Assembly (NCBI GenBank): GCA_963838235.1
Contig: CAWIQJ010000006.1
Coordinates: forward strand, 744,001 to 808,000
Length of the DNA: 64,000 bases
Reading direction: 5' to 3'
DNA from: JAFECT01 sp963838235
GTDB taxonomy: Bacteria > Pseudomonadota > Alphaproteobacteria > Caulobacterales > Caulobacteraceae
Shown here: piece after piece, positions 44,021-52,950 of the stretch
Layout: each line of letters begins with the position of its first letter
Position numbering within the stretch: the stretch's first letter is position 1
Position numbers and translations under genes: made by a program
The notes under the pieces: model-generated
Told to the model about the DNA's origin: nothing
What the model saw: the letters and a program-made list of their open reading frames with translations, nothing else
Databases searched by the model: none

Positions 44021-45139
44021 CTACACCCGCAACGGCATCAGCACGTACTGCACGCCGGAGTCGGCCGGGTCGAGCACGAGGGTGGGCGAGGCGGGATCGG
44101 CGAAGCGGAACTGCGCGTCGTCGCCGCCGATCTGGCTTGCGACGTCGAGCAGATAGCGGGCGTTGAAGCCGATCTCGAAGCCATCGCCGTCGTAGTCGAC
44201 CTCGATCTCTTCCACCGCCTGGCCGGCTTCGACGTTGCGCACGGTCAGGATGATCTTGCCCGGCTCGACGGCGAGCTTCACCGAGCGCGCCTTCTCCGCG
44301 GAGATGGTCGAGACCCGGTCGACCGCCTGGGAGAACACGCCCGCCGGCACGGTGAGTAGGCGGTCGTTGTCGCGCGGGATCACCCGCATATAGTCGGGGA
44401 ACGAGCCGTCGATCACCTTGGAAGTGAGCGAGGCGCGGCCGAATTCGAAACGCACCTTGGCGGCGGAGACCTGCACGTCCACCGGGCCCGAACCGTCGTC
44501 GAGCAGGCGGCGCAGCTGGTCGATGGTCTTGCGCGGCACGATGACGCCGGGTCCGCCGACGGCGCCTTCCGGCGCCTCCATTTCGGCGAGGGCTAAGCGA
44601 TGGCCGTCGGTGGCGACCGCGCGCAGCTTGGCCTGACCGGCTTCGGTGACGGCGTGCACATAGAGGCCGTTCAGATAATAGCGCGTCTCTTCGGTTGAGA
44701 TGGCGAAGCGCGTCTTGTCGATCAGCCGCACCAGATCGTCGCGCATGATCGAATAGCGCACCGACAGGCCGTCCGACGACATGATCGGGAAGTCGCCCGC
44801 GGGCAGCACCGGCAGGTTGAAGCGCGAGCGGCCCGCCGAGACCGACAGCCGCGGATCGTCGCCAGCGTAGCGCAGTTCGACGTCGGCGCCTTCGGGCAGC
44901 TTGCGGATGATCTCGTAGAGGGTGTGGGCGGGCGCGGTGATCTGGCCCGGAGTGTTCACCACCGCCTCGGTCTCGTCCACGATCTCCATGTCGAGGTCAG
45001 TGGCGGCGAAGGACAGGCCGTCGCGATTTGCCGACAGCAGGACGTTGGACAGGATTGGAATGGTGTTGCGTCGTTCGACGACGCTTTGCACGTGTCCGAG
45101 GGCCTTCAGGAGCGCCGCGCGCTCGATCGTCAGCTGCAT
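44021..45139 (-). CDS. dnaN: DNA polymerase III sliding clamp (beta subunit)
   Basis: Ring-shaped processivity factor. 372 residues. True start at ATG 45139, MQLTIERAALLKALGHVQSV followed by NTIPILSNVLL, the universal N-terminus; codons further upstream are not conserved. Also DLDMEIVDE, FAISTEETRYYLNG, ATDGHRLA and the C-terminal YVLMPLRV with M-P-L/M-R, part of the peptide-binding pocket. Sits between dnaA and recF, 159 bases downstream of dnaA. Confidence 0.97.
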   Translation of the reverse strand: MQLTIERAALLKALGHVQSVVERRNTIPILSNVLLSANRDGLSFAATDLDMEIVDETEAVVNTPGQITAPAHTLYEIIRKLPEGADVELRYAGDDPRLSVSAGRSRFNLPVLPAGDFPIMSSDGLSVRYSIMRDDLVRLIDKTRFAISTEETRYYLNGLYVHAVTEAGQAKLRAVATDGHRLALAEMEAPEGAVGGPGVIVPRKTIDQLRRLLDDGSGPVDVQVSAAKVRFEFGRASLTSKVIDGSFPDYMRVIPRDNDRLLTVPAGVFSQAVDRVSTISAEKARSVKLAVEPGKIILTVRNVEAGQAVEEIEVDYDGDGFEIGFNARYLLDVASQIGGDDAQFRFADPASPTLVLDPADSGVQYVLMPLRV

Positions 45140-45298
45140 ATCGTCGTGCCTTGCGACCGGCAACTCGGGGTCTTGGTCGGATGGTGGGTGGGGCAGAGTA
45201 GCGAAAATCGACGGCCGGGGAAGCCCCCCGCAACCCCTTTGTGGAAAAGGAAACGGGGCCGCGTTCGGCCCCGTCACCCAGGTCTGGTTTTCGGCGCC

Positions 45299-46708
45299 TC
45301 AGCCGCGGAGCTTCCGGGTCAGGGCCTCCACGTCGCGGGCGATCTGTTCGTCGGTCCCCATCAGCTCTTCGATCCGGCGCACCGCGTGGATGGCGGTGGT
45401 GTGGTCGCGCCCGCCGAACCGGCGGCCGATGTCGGGATAGGAGCGGGTGGTGATCTGCTTGCACAGGTACATGGCGATCTGGCGCGGGCGGGTCACCGCG
45501 CGGGTGCGCCGCTCCGACAGCAGGTCCGCCTGCTTCAGGCCGAAGTGGTCGGCCACGACCTTCTGGATCTCGTCCACGGTGATCCGCCGCTCGCCGCCGC
45601 CGCGCAGGTTCGGATGCAGCAGGGTCTGGGCCTCTTCCAGCGTCAGCCGCGCCAGACGCGAGCCGGCGCCGGCGACGAGCGTGTTCAACGCACCCTCCAG
45701 TTCGCGGATCGAGCCCGGCACGCGGTCGGCCAGGAACTGCACTACCTCGGGCTTCGCCGGCAGGTCGACCGGCTGGCGCTGGGCCAGGGCCTTCAGCTTG
45801 CGCTCGACGATGCCGAGACGCAGCGCGCGATCGGCCGGCTCGACAGCGCAGACCAGGCCCGCGCCTAGGTGCGAGCGCAGCCGCGCATCCACGTCGGTGA
45901 GTAGCGACGGCGCCCGGTCCGCCGACAGCACGACGCGGCGGTTGTCCTCGATCAGGGCGGTCAGGGTGTAGAGCAGCTCTTCCTGCGAGACCGCCTTGCC
46001 GGCGACGAACTGCACGTCGTCGATCAGCAGCATGTCGGCGGTACGCAGGCTCTCCTTGAACTCCTGGGTGGCGCGGTCGCGGATGGCGCGCACGAAGGTG
46101 GTCAGGAACCGCTCGGCGGTCAGATAGACCACCTTGGCGTCCGGGCGCAGGCGCTGGGCTTCCCAGGCGATGGCGTTGAGCAGGTGGGTTTTTCCGAAGC
46201 CGTACGGCCCGTGGAAGAACACCGGGGTGAAATGGCCGTCGGTCCACTTGGCGATTTCACGCCCCATGGCCAGGGCAAACGCGTTGCCGTGGCCGCCGAC
46301 GAAGGTGTCGAAGGTCAGGCGCTCCTGCAGGCCCGAACGGCCGGGACGCGCGCGGTCGGCGATCTCGACGATCTCGGCGGGTTCGGCAGGCGCCTCCGGC
46401 TGAGCCGCGGGCGTCGCGCTCTGCGGCTCTTCGCCCTCGAATTCAGCCTTGGATTTCACCTTAAAGGGACGGCGCGCCGGGTCGGACTTGATCCACAGGT
46501 CGACGATGCGCTTGCCGAGGTTTCGGTTCAGCCAGTCGCGGCTGTAACTGGTCTGGGTGACGAGGCAGACCGAGCCGGTGAAACTCTGGCGCACGACGGA
46601 GGGCGCAACATAGGAATTGAAAGCGCCTTCACCCATCTCGCTGCGAAGGGCAGCCGCGACCTTTGTCCACACCGCTTCCGGCGGTGCGCCCGTCTCGTGT
46701 GCTCTCAC
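45299..46708 (-). CDS. dnaA: Chromosomal replication initiator DnaA
   Basis: AAA+ initiator that melts oriC. 469 residues. Domain I MRAHETGAPPEAVWTKVAAA; a charged, Pro-rich domain II; domain III with LTFDTFVGGHGNAFA, Walker A GPYGFGKTHLLNA, Walker B LLIDDVQFVAGK; domain IV with the DnaA-box-binding signature GGRDHTTAIHAVRRIEEL. GTG start at 46708, with GGAGG eight bases upstream. A cluster of possible control signals lies in the 375-base gap behind it. Confidence 0.98.
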   Translation of the reverse strand: MRAHETGAPPEAVWTKVAAALRSEMGEGAFNSYVAPSVVRQSFTGSVCLVTQTSYSRDWLNRNLGKRIVDLWIKSDPARRPFKVKSKAEFEGEEPQSATPAAQPEAPAEPAEIVEIADRARPGRSGLQERLTFDTFVGGHGNAFALAMGREIAKWTDGHFTPVFFHGPYGFGKTHLLNAIAWEAQRLRPDAKVVYLTAERFLTTFVRAIRDRATQEFKESLRTADMLLIDDVQFVAGKAVSQEELLYTLTALIEDNRRVVLSADRAPSLLTDVDARLRSHLGAGLVCAVEPADRALRLGIVERKLKALAQRQPVDLPAKPEVVQFLADRVPGSIRELEGALNTLVAGAGSRLARLTLEEAQTLLHPNLRGGGERRITVDEIQKVVADHFGLKQADLLSERRTRAVTRPRQIAMYLCKQITTRSYPDIGRRFGGRDHTTAIHAVRRIEELMGTDEQIARDVEALTRKLRG

Positions 46709-47083
46709 CGTTTTGCCTCCAGCCCCTAGACAAGTTTCCCCGACGTCGGAATTGTGCCCCGACGTAAACGTTCAATAAAACAGACTTCTAGCGCCGTTGC
46801 GGATCGCCCCGGAACCGCTCCGTTCATCCCTGCACGGACGAATGCGATAGAGGCTTCAAAGTACCTGTCGCGAAGGTCAGGTCAACAGGGGTGATTCGCT
46901 TGCCACGTTAATAAACCGTTTGACACGCTAACCGTCTCGCTCGCCTGGGGAAATTTACCAGTTTCGATTGTGACGATCGGCCTTCGATTTATCCGCCTAC
47001 GTTGGAAAATCAGGCGAGGCGAGGGGTCTCTTCGCGTTGAAAAAACGACACTTCCGTGAACCGCCTGTGACGCTCTGTACGCC
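46709..47083 (-). promoter_or_regulatory. dnaA upstream region with GANTC site and AT-rich promoter-like segments
   Basis: 375 bases without a gene, between rpsT and dnaA. A GATTC (CcrM/GcrA-type GANTC) lies at 46893-46897, about 185 bases before the dnaA start. On the minus strand TTGACC (46887-46882) is followed 16 bases on by TACTTT, a possible promoter. A TTTATTAACG stretch (46917-46908) partly resembles a CtrA half site. I find no good TTATCCACA DnaA box, so there is no support here for oriC. A T-run about 40 bases after the rpsT stop lacks a strong stem. Confidence 0.4.
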
Positions 47084-47353
47084 TTACGCCGCTGAGAGTT
47101 TCTTCAGTGCGGCATGCAGCCGCGATACTTTTCTCGAGCCAGTGTTTTTATGCATCACGCCCTTTGACACGGCCCGCATCAGTTCCGACTGCGCGGTGGT
47201 GAAGGCGGACGCGGCGGTCTTGGCGTCGCCGGCGGCGAGCGCTTCCTCGAACTTGCGGATGTAGCTGCGCACGCGCGAGCGGCGCGACTTGTTCACTTCG
47301 GTGCGGCGCGCGATCTTGCGGATCGCCTTCTTGGCGCCGGGCGTATTGGCCAT
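47084..47353 (-). CDS. rpsT: 30S ribosomal protein S20
   Basis: 89 residues, binds 16S rRNA in the body of the small subunit. Starts MANTPGAKKAIRKIARRTEV with NKSRRSRVRSYIRKFEEAL, and ends GVMHKNTGSRKVSRLHAALK plus a short tail, as in all alphaproteobacterial S20. The start at ATG 47353 is fixed by this conserved N-terminus. The rpsT-dnaA neighbourhood is usual in Caulobacterales. Confidence 0.97.
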   Translation of the reverse strand: MANTPGAKKAIRKIARRTEVNKSRRSRVRSYIRKFEEALAAGDAKTAASAFTTAQSELMRAVSKGVMHKNTGSRKVSRLHAALKKLSAA

Positions 47354-47475
47354 AGTTCGGACCTTCTGAGACGGACAAGCGCCGCGGCCGAAACGGCGGC
47401 GGCGCGGAATTGGACGCGCGGATATAGCCAAAGGGGCCCCGGCGGTCAACCGCCGCCGGAGGGGCCCAGCCGGGC

Positions 47476-48258
47476 TTATCCCTTATTGAAGCTGGGCTTC
47501 CGCTTCTCGACGAAGGCCCCCATGCCCTCTTTCTGGCCCTCGGTCCCGAACAGGGAGTGGAACAGCCGCCGCTCGAAGCGGATTCCGTGGGTAAGCTCGG
47601 TCTCGAAGGCGGCGTTGACCATCTCCTTGGTGGCGCGGACCGCCATGGCCGGCAGGGCGGCGATGATCGCGGCCGCGGCCTTGGCCTCGTCCATCAGCTT
47701 GTCGGTGGGCACGACCCGGCTGACCAGGCCCGCCCGCTCGGCCTCGGCCGCGTCCATCCGGCGCGCGGTCAGGATCATGTCCATGGCCTTGGCCTTGCCG
47801 ACCGCGCGCGGCAGCCGCTGGGTCCCGCCGGCGCCGGGCGAGACGCCCAGGGTGATCTCCGGCTGGCCGAACTTGGCGTTCTCCGCCGCGATGATGAAGT
47901 CGCACATCATGGCCAGTTCGCAGCCGCCGCCCAGGGCATAGCCCGCCACCGCCGCGATCGTGGGCGTGCGCGCGCGGCTGATCGCCTCCCAGTTCCGGGT
48001 GATGAAGTCCTCGCGGTAGGCCGAGGCGTAGTCGTGGTCGATCATCTCCTTGATGTCGGCCCCGGCGGCGAAGGCCTTCTCCGACCCGGTCACGATAATG
48101 CAGCGGACGTCGTCGTCCAGGTCGAGCGCCTCGATGCACTCGGTCAGCTCGTCCATCAGCTGGTTGTTGAACGCATTGAGCGCCTCGGGCCGGTTCAGCC
48201 GCACGATCGCATAGCCGTCCTCGCGCTCCAGGATCAGGGTCTCGAATTTGGTCTTCAT
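47476..48258 (-). CDS. Enoyl-CoA hydratase
   Basis: Hydrates trans-2-enoyl-CoA in beta-oxidation or related acyl-CoA routes. 260 residues. The crotonase fold shows NRPEALNAFNNQLMDEL, oxyanion residues in KAFAAGADIKEM and VAGYALGGGCELAMMCDF, and catalytic glutamates in GQPEITLGVSPGAGGTQRLP. PaaF/FadB1-like short-chain hydratase is the best fit. It lies next to rpsT and mutM, an order common near dnaA in Caulobacter relatives. Confidence 0.94.
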   Translation of the reverse strand: MKTKFETLILEREDGYAIVRLNRPEALNAFNNQLMDELTECIEALDLDDDVRCIIVTGSEKAFAAGADIKEMIDHDYASAYREDFITRNWEAISRARTPTIAAVAGYALGGGCELAMMCDFIIAAENAKFGQPEITLGVSPGAGGTQRLPRAVGKAKAMDMILTARRMDAAEAERAGLVSRVVPTDKLMDEAKAAAAIIAALPAMAVRATKEMVNAAFETELTHGIRFERRLFHSLFGTEGQKEGMGAFVEKRKPSFNKG

Positions 48259-48341
48259 GGCGGCCTCGCGCTGGTCGGTCGATGCGCTCTAGGCGCTTTC
48301 ACGCCTTGTGATCAAGGCCTGGCGGTGGTGCGGCGGACAGG

Positions 48342-48517
48342 CAAAAAAAACACTGATCACGAAGAACCAAAGAAGCAAACAAGGACCAAAGAACAAGGAC
48401 AAGGCGGCTTTCGCCGCAGGAGCCGCGCCGAAGGCGCAGTCGGTTTCGCCCGCGACGCTGACCCGAGCCGTTATCTTCCTTTTCTTTCTTTGGTTCTTTG
48501 TGATCAGTGTTTTTTTG
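48342..48517. repeat. Inverted repeat with AT-rich arms of about 36 bp
   Basis: Left arm 48342-48379 (aaaaaaacactgatcac, then gaagaaccaaagaag) and right arm 48481-48517 (ctttggttctttgtgatcag, then tgttttttt) are near-perfect complements. The core holds GCGCC-gaa-GGCGC at 48425-48437. It fills the gap between the enoyl-CoA hydratase and mutM, both on the minus strand, and the T-run end may serve as the mutM terminator. No coding frame inside. Confidence 0.8.
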
Positions 48518-48524
48518 ACCTCCA

Positions 48525-49376
48525 TCACCGCTGGCACTTCGGGCAGTAGAAGGTTGAGCGGCCGGCCTGGACGATGCGTTTGATCGTGCCGCCGCAGCCT
48601 CGGGTCAGGCACCTTTCGCCCTCGCGGCCGTAGGCCTTGAAGCGGTACTGGAAGTAGCCGAGCTCCCCGTCCGCGCCGGCGAAATCGCGCAGGGTCGACC
48701 CGCCCGCCTCGATCGCCTCGGCGATCACCTGGCGCACGGTGGTGGTCAGGATTTCGAGCGTCTCTCGCTTCAGCTTTCCCGCCGCCTTCTTCGGTGAGAC
48801 GCCGGAGCGATAGAGCGCTTCGCACACATAGATGTTGCCGAGACCGGCCACCACGCGCTGGTCCAGCAGGGTCGCCTTCACGTTCTGGCTGCGACCGGCG
48901 AAGGCCTCGGCCAGGTGCTCGGCGTTGAAGCCGTTGCCGATCGGTTCGGGCCCGAGGCCCTTGAACCACGGATGGGCGTCGATCTCCGCCGTGGGGATCA
49001 GGCTCATGTAGCCGAAGCGCCGCGCGTCGGAGAAACCGATCACCGCGCCCTTCCCGGTCTCGAACACCAGGTGCTCGTGCTTATCCCCCTCCGGCGCCGC
49101 CAGAGCGAACCGGCCCGGCGTCTTCTCGCCGATGGTGAAGCGGCCGGTCATGCCCAGGTGGGTGGTCCAGGTCTCGCCGGTGTCGAGCTCGGCCATCAGA
49201 TATTTGGCGCGGCGGTTCAGGCGGATGACCCGCGCGCCGATCAGTCGCTCGGCGAACCGCTCGGGCAGGGGAAAGCGCAGGTCCGGCCGGCGCTGGATCA
49301 CGCGCTTCAGCCGCGCCCCCTCGAGCACGGGGCGCAGCCCCTGGCGGACAGTCTCGACCTCAGGAAGCTCGGGCAT
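48525..49376 (-). CDS. mutM: Formamidopyrimidine-DNA glycosylase
   Basis: Excises 8-oxoguanine and Fapy lesions, with AP lyase action. 283 residues. N-terminal MPELPEVETVRQGL supplies the catalytic Pro and Glu; HLGMTGRF and FSDARRFGYM follow; helix-two-turn-helix in DQRVVAGLGNIYVCEALYRS; the zinc finger is CLTRGCGGTIKRIV plus RSTFYCPKCQR. The ATG at 49376 fixes the start since the N-terminal Pro must be exposed. Confidence 0.97.
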   Translation of the reverse strand: MPELPEVETVRQGLRPVLEGARLKRVIQRRPDLRFPLPERFAERLIGARVIRLNRRAKYLMAELDTGETWTTHLGMTGRFTIGEKTPGRFALAAPEGDKHEHLVFETGKGAVIGFSDARRFGYMSLIPTAEIDAHPWFKGLGPEPIGNGFNAEHLAEAFAGRSQNVKATLLDQRVVAGLGNIYVCEALYRSGVSPKKAAGKLKRETLEILTTTVRQVIAEAIEAGGSTLRDFAGADGELGYFQYRFKAYGREGERCLTRGCGGTIKRIVQAGRSTFYCPKCQR

Positions 49377-49473
49377 GGAGTGCAGATAGAGAGGAACGCG
49401 GCCGAAGCGAAGGGGGACCGTTGTCTTGCCACAGTCGGCCTTATAGGGTCGCGCCGATTTTGCCCGGGTCCCC

Positions 49474-50679
49474 ATGACCACCCTGACCCTCTCCGATATC
49501 CAGGCCGCGGCCGCGCGCATCAAGGGCCACGTGGACCGCACGCCCTCGCGCTATTCGCGCCAGCTGTCCCAGCTCACGGGCGCGCAGGTGTGGGTCAAGT
49601 TCGAGAACCTGCACTTCACCGCCTCGTTCAAGGAGCGCGGCGCGCGCAACCGCCTCGCGCAGCTCACCGACGACGAACGCAAGCGCGGCGTGGTCGCGGC
49701 CTCGGCGGGCAATCACGCCTCGGCGCTGGCCTACCATGGCAAGCTCTTGAACATTCCGGTCACCATCGTCATGCCGCACGGCACGCCGTTCGTGAAGGTC
49801 GACAAGACCCGCGGCTTCGGCGCCAACGTTGTCATCGAAGGGGCCGGTTTCGACGACGCCACGCGGCACGCTCTGAAACTGCGCGACGAGCGCGGTTATA
49901 TCTTTGTCTCCGCCTTCGACGACCTCGGCATCGTCACCGGCCAGGGCACCTGCGCGCTCGAATTCCTCGAGGACGCGCCCGAGCTCGAGGCGCTTATCGT
50001 CCCCATCGGCGGCGGCGGCCTGATCGCCGGTTGCGCGACCGCCGCCAAGGCGCTGAAACCCGGCATCAGGATCTTCGGCGTCGAGGCGGCGATGTATCCG
50101 TCGTTCCTGGCGCGCCGCCGCGGCGAGAAGGCCCATGCCGGCGGCCAGACCATCGCCGAGGGCATCGCCATCAAGCAGGTGGGCGACATTCCCTTCGCCA
50201 TCGCCGACCCGCTGGTCGACGACATCCTGGTGGTGGACGAAGCCGACTTCGAAGAAGGCGTGGCCTGCTATGCGACGGTCGAGAAGACCGTGGCCGAAGG
50301 CGCCGGCGCGGCCGGCCTCGCGGCGCTGCTGCGCTATCCGGACCGCTTCGAGGATATGAAGGTCGGTCTGATCCTCGCGGGCGGCAACATCGACACGCGC
50401 ATGCTGGCCTCGGTGCTGCAGCGTGAGATGGTGCGCGAGAAGCGCATGGTGCTGTTCCGCGTCTATGCCGACGACCGTCCCGGCGTGCTCGCCGACATGG
50501 CCGCCGCCATCGCCGGCGTCGGCGGCAACATCATCGACGTGGTGCACAACCGCCTGGCGCTGGAAGTGCCGGCCAAGGGCGCCGAATACGACATCATGAT
50601 CGAAACACGTGGTGAAGCGCACGCGACCGAGATCGGCGCGGCGCTGAAGGAGAAGGGTTATGTCCTTAAGGCCGGTTAG
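49474..50679 (+). CDS. ilvA: Threonine ammonia-lyase (threonine dehydratase), PLP-dependent
   Basis: Converts threonine to 2-oxobutanoate for isoleucine synthesis. 401 residues. The PLP lysine lies in FTASFKERGARNRL; ASAGNHASALAYHGK binds the phosphate or carboxylate; GGGGLIAGCATA holds the PLP phosphate. The C-terminal 80 residues (VLFRVYADDRPGVLADMAAA) form an ACT domain, the form shared by TdcB-like and short IlvA enzymes, so catabolic use is possible. Its end overlaps the FKBP gene by 20 bases. Confidence 0.9.
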   Translation: MTTLTLSDIQAAAARIKGHVDRTPSRYSRQLSQLTGAQVWVKFENLHFTASFKERGARNRLAQLTDDERKRGVVAASAGNHASALAYHGKLLNIPVTIVMPHGTPFVKVDKTRGFGANVVIEGAGFDDATRHALKLRDERGYIFVSAFDDLGIVTGQGTCALEFLEDAPELEALIVPIGGGGLIAGCATAAKALKPGIRIFGVEAAMYPSFLARRRGEKAHAGGQTIAEGIAIKQVGDIPFAIADPLVDDILVVDEADFEEGVACYATVEKTVAEGAGAAGLAALLRYPDRFEDMKVGLILAGGNIDTRMLASVLQREMVREKRMVLFRVYADDRPGVLADMAAAIAGVGGNIIDVVHNRLALEVPAKGAEYDIMIETRGEAHATEIGAALKEKGYVLKAG

Positions 50680-51184
50680 AGTTCTCATCGTCGCCGCGGT
50701 GGCGCTCGCCGCGTGCGCCTGCGCGCCGCGCGGCCGCACCCAGTCGCTGCCCGATCAATCGGTCGCTTCCGCCGCGTTCCTGAAGAAGAACGCCGCGTCC
50801 GACGGCGTGAAGATCCTGCCCGACGGGCTGCAGATCAAGGTGCTGAAATCCGGCCCCGCCGGCGGACCGCCCGTCCATGTCGGCGACGAGGTGAAGGTCA
50901 TGTACGAGGGCGCGCTGATCGACGGCACGGTCTTCGACAGCTCCTACCAGCGCGGCGAGCCCGACGTCTTCACCGTGGGCGAGGTGGTCCCCGCCTGGAA
51001 CGAGGCGCTGCAGCTCATGCACCCCGGCGACGTCTGGTATCTCTATGTCCCGCCGACACTGGGCTACGGCGGCCACGGCGCCGGGCCGATCCCGCCCAAT
51101 GCGGTGATGGTGTTCAAGATCGAGCTGTTGGGCGTGCTGTCCCACGGCGGCGGAAGCGGCGGTTCGGGCGACGCGAAGGGGTGA
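50660..51184 (+). CDS. FKBP-type peptidyl-prolyl isomerase, probable lipoprotein
   Basis: 174 residues. The leader VRVLIVAAVALAACACAP has a lipobox-like LAAC, so attachment to a membrane on the periplasmic side is likely. FKBP domain: KVLKSGPAGGPPVHVGDEVK, VMYEGALIDGTVFDSSYQRG, VVPAWNEALQLMHPGDVWYL, LGYGGHGAGPIPPNAVMVFK. Assists folding at X-Pro bonds. The Gly/Ser-rich tail (GGGSGGSGDAKG) is non-conserved. Overlaps ilvA in another frame. Confidence 0.9.
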   Translation: MSLRPVRVLIVAAVALAACACAPRGRTQSLPDQSVASAAFLKKNAASDGVKILPDGLQIKVLKSGPAGGPPVHVGDEVKVMYEGALIDGTVFDSSYQRGEPDVFTVGEVVPAWNEALQLMHPGDVWYLYVPPTLGYGGHGAGPIPPNAVMVFKIELLGVLSHGGGSGGSGDAKG

Positions 51185-51189
51185 AACAA

Positions 51190-51219
51190 CCGGCTGAAAC
51201 AACGGGCTGAATCAGCCGG
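51190..51219 (+). terminator. Possible stem-loop after the FKBP gene
   Basis: CCGGCTGA (51190-51197) can pair with TCAGCCGG (51212-51219) around 14 bases. GGCTGA occurs several times in this 196-base gap before comM. The stem is short and lacks a T-run; low support. Confidence 0.3.
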
Positions 51220-51380
51220 CTGGGGTCGTGGGCTGAGGACGAATTGAGGACGGCCTGGGGCGAAGACAGTCGCCTTTTCGGGATAGTTTCACCGCACGTT
51301 CGCTTTTCGTTCTTGATAAGGTCCGACAAATCCGCTTAGCTGTGTGGATAAGTGCCGCAGGGTGAGCCCGGGGGAGGGCC

Positions 51381-52950
51381 ATGGTCGCTCGCGTCGTGAC
51401 GGTGGCTTTCGAAGGGGTCGACGCCCGCCGCGTGGACGTCGAAGTCCAGATGACCGAGGCCTTCGCCCAGCCCACGTTCAACATCGTGGGCCTGGCCGAC
51501 AAGGCCGTGGCCGAAAGCCGTGAGCGGGTGCGCGCCGCCTTTGCGGGCCTGGGCCTGGCGCTGCCGGCCAAGCGCATCGTGGTCAGCCTCGCGCCCGCGG
51601 ACCTGCCCAAGGAGGGCAGCCACTTCGACCTGCCCATTGCGCTCTCGATCATGGCCTTCATGGGGGTGATCCCGCTCGATGCGCTCGACGAATGGGCGGC
51701 GGTCGGGCGAATTGCGCCTCGACGGCCAGGTCGCTTCGATTTCGGGCGCCCTGCCCGCGGCGGTGGCGGCGGCGAGTTTCGGCCTCGGCCTGATCTGCCC
51801 CGAAGCCAACGGCCCCGAAGCCGCCTGGGCCGGCGACGTCGCGATCCTCGCGCCGCGCTCGTTGATTGCGCTGGTGAACCATTTCCGCGGCGCGCAGGTG
51901 ATGAGTGCGCCCACGCCAGGTCCGCTCGTCCCCGGCGACGCCGTGCTCGATCTGCGCGAGGTGAAGGGCCAGGAACAGGCCAAGCGCGCGCTCGAGATCG
52001 CTGCCGCCGGCGGGCACAACCTGCTGTTCACCGGCCCGCCCGGTTCGGGCAAGTCGATGTTGGCGCAGCGCATGCCCGGCATCCTCCCGCCGCTCACCGC
52101 CCACGAACTGCTCGAGACCTCGATGGTGCATTCGGTGGCGGGCCTGATCGCGAAGGGCCAGCTCACCCGCGCGCGGCCGTTCCGCGCCCCGCACCATTCC
52201 GCCAGCATGGCCGCCCTGGTCGGCGGCGGTTCGCGCGCGCGTCCGGGCGAAGTCTCACTCGCGCACAATGGCGTGTTGTTCCTGGATGAACTCCCCGAAT
52301 TCGCGCCGCAAGCCTTGGACTCGCTCAGACAACCGCTCGAGACCGGCGAAGTCATCGTGGCGCGCGCCAACCATCATGTGCGCTATCCGGCGCGGGTGCA
52401 ATTGATCGCGGCGCAGAATCCCTGCCGCTGCGGCCACGGCGGCGCCGGCAAGGGTCATTGCGGAAAGGCGCCGCGGTGTCAGCTGTCGTATCAAGGCCGC
52501 ATCTCCGGCCCGCTGCTCGACCGCATCGACCTGCAGGTGGACGTGCCGCCCGTCACCGCCGCCGACCTCTCGCTGCCGCCGCCCGCGGAGGGGTCCGCCG
52601 AAGTCGCCGCGCGTGTCGCGCAAGCGCGCGACCTGGCCGAATCGCGCGCCGCGCAGCATGGCCTGGGCCCCGAAGCGCGCCTGAACGCCCTGTTGTCCGG
52701 CGAAGCCTTCGACCGCATCGCTGCCCCCGACGACGCCGGCAAGGCCCTGCTCAACCGCGCCGCCGAACACGGCGGCCTCACCGCACGCGGCTGGACGCGA
52801 ACGTTGCGGCTCGCGCGTACGGTCGCCGACCTCGAAGGCGCGACCGGCGTGCTGCGCCGGCATGTAGCGGAGGCCCTTATCTATCGGCGTTCGAGCTGGG
52901 AGCAGGCCGCGGGCGGTGCTGTCGGGGTCGCCCGTACGATCACCGCCTAG
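51381..52950 (+). CDS. comM: ComM/YifB-family Mg-chelatase-like ATPase (one frameshift)
   Basis: Hexameric AAA+ helicase that aids branch migration in natural transformation; YifB homologues occur widely. About 522 residues. N-terminal Lon-protease-like domain (PTFNIVGLADKAVAESRERV and LPAKRIVVSLAPADLPKEG), then near 51708 an extra G (gtcgggcgaattg) shifts the frame and the text continues ELRLDGQVASISGALP. Walker A FTGPPGSGKSMLAQR, Walker B GVLFLDELPEF, RPFRAPHHSAS, and Cys residues NPCRCGHGG, GHCGK. C-terminal ARGWTRTLRLARTVADLEG. One-base error is likely. Confidence 0.92.

Noticed and set aside
46709..47083. Chromosomal origin next to dnaA
   Set aside because: No cluster of TTATCCACA-type boxes and no marked AT-rich unwinding element was found.
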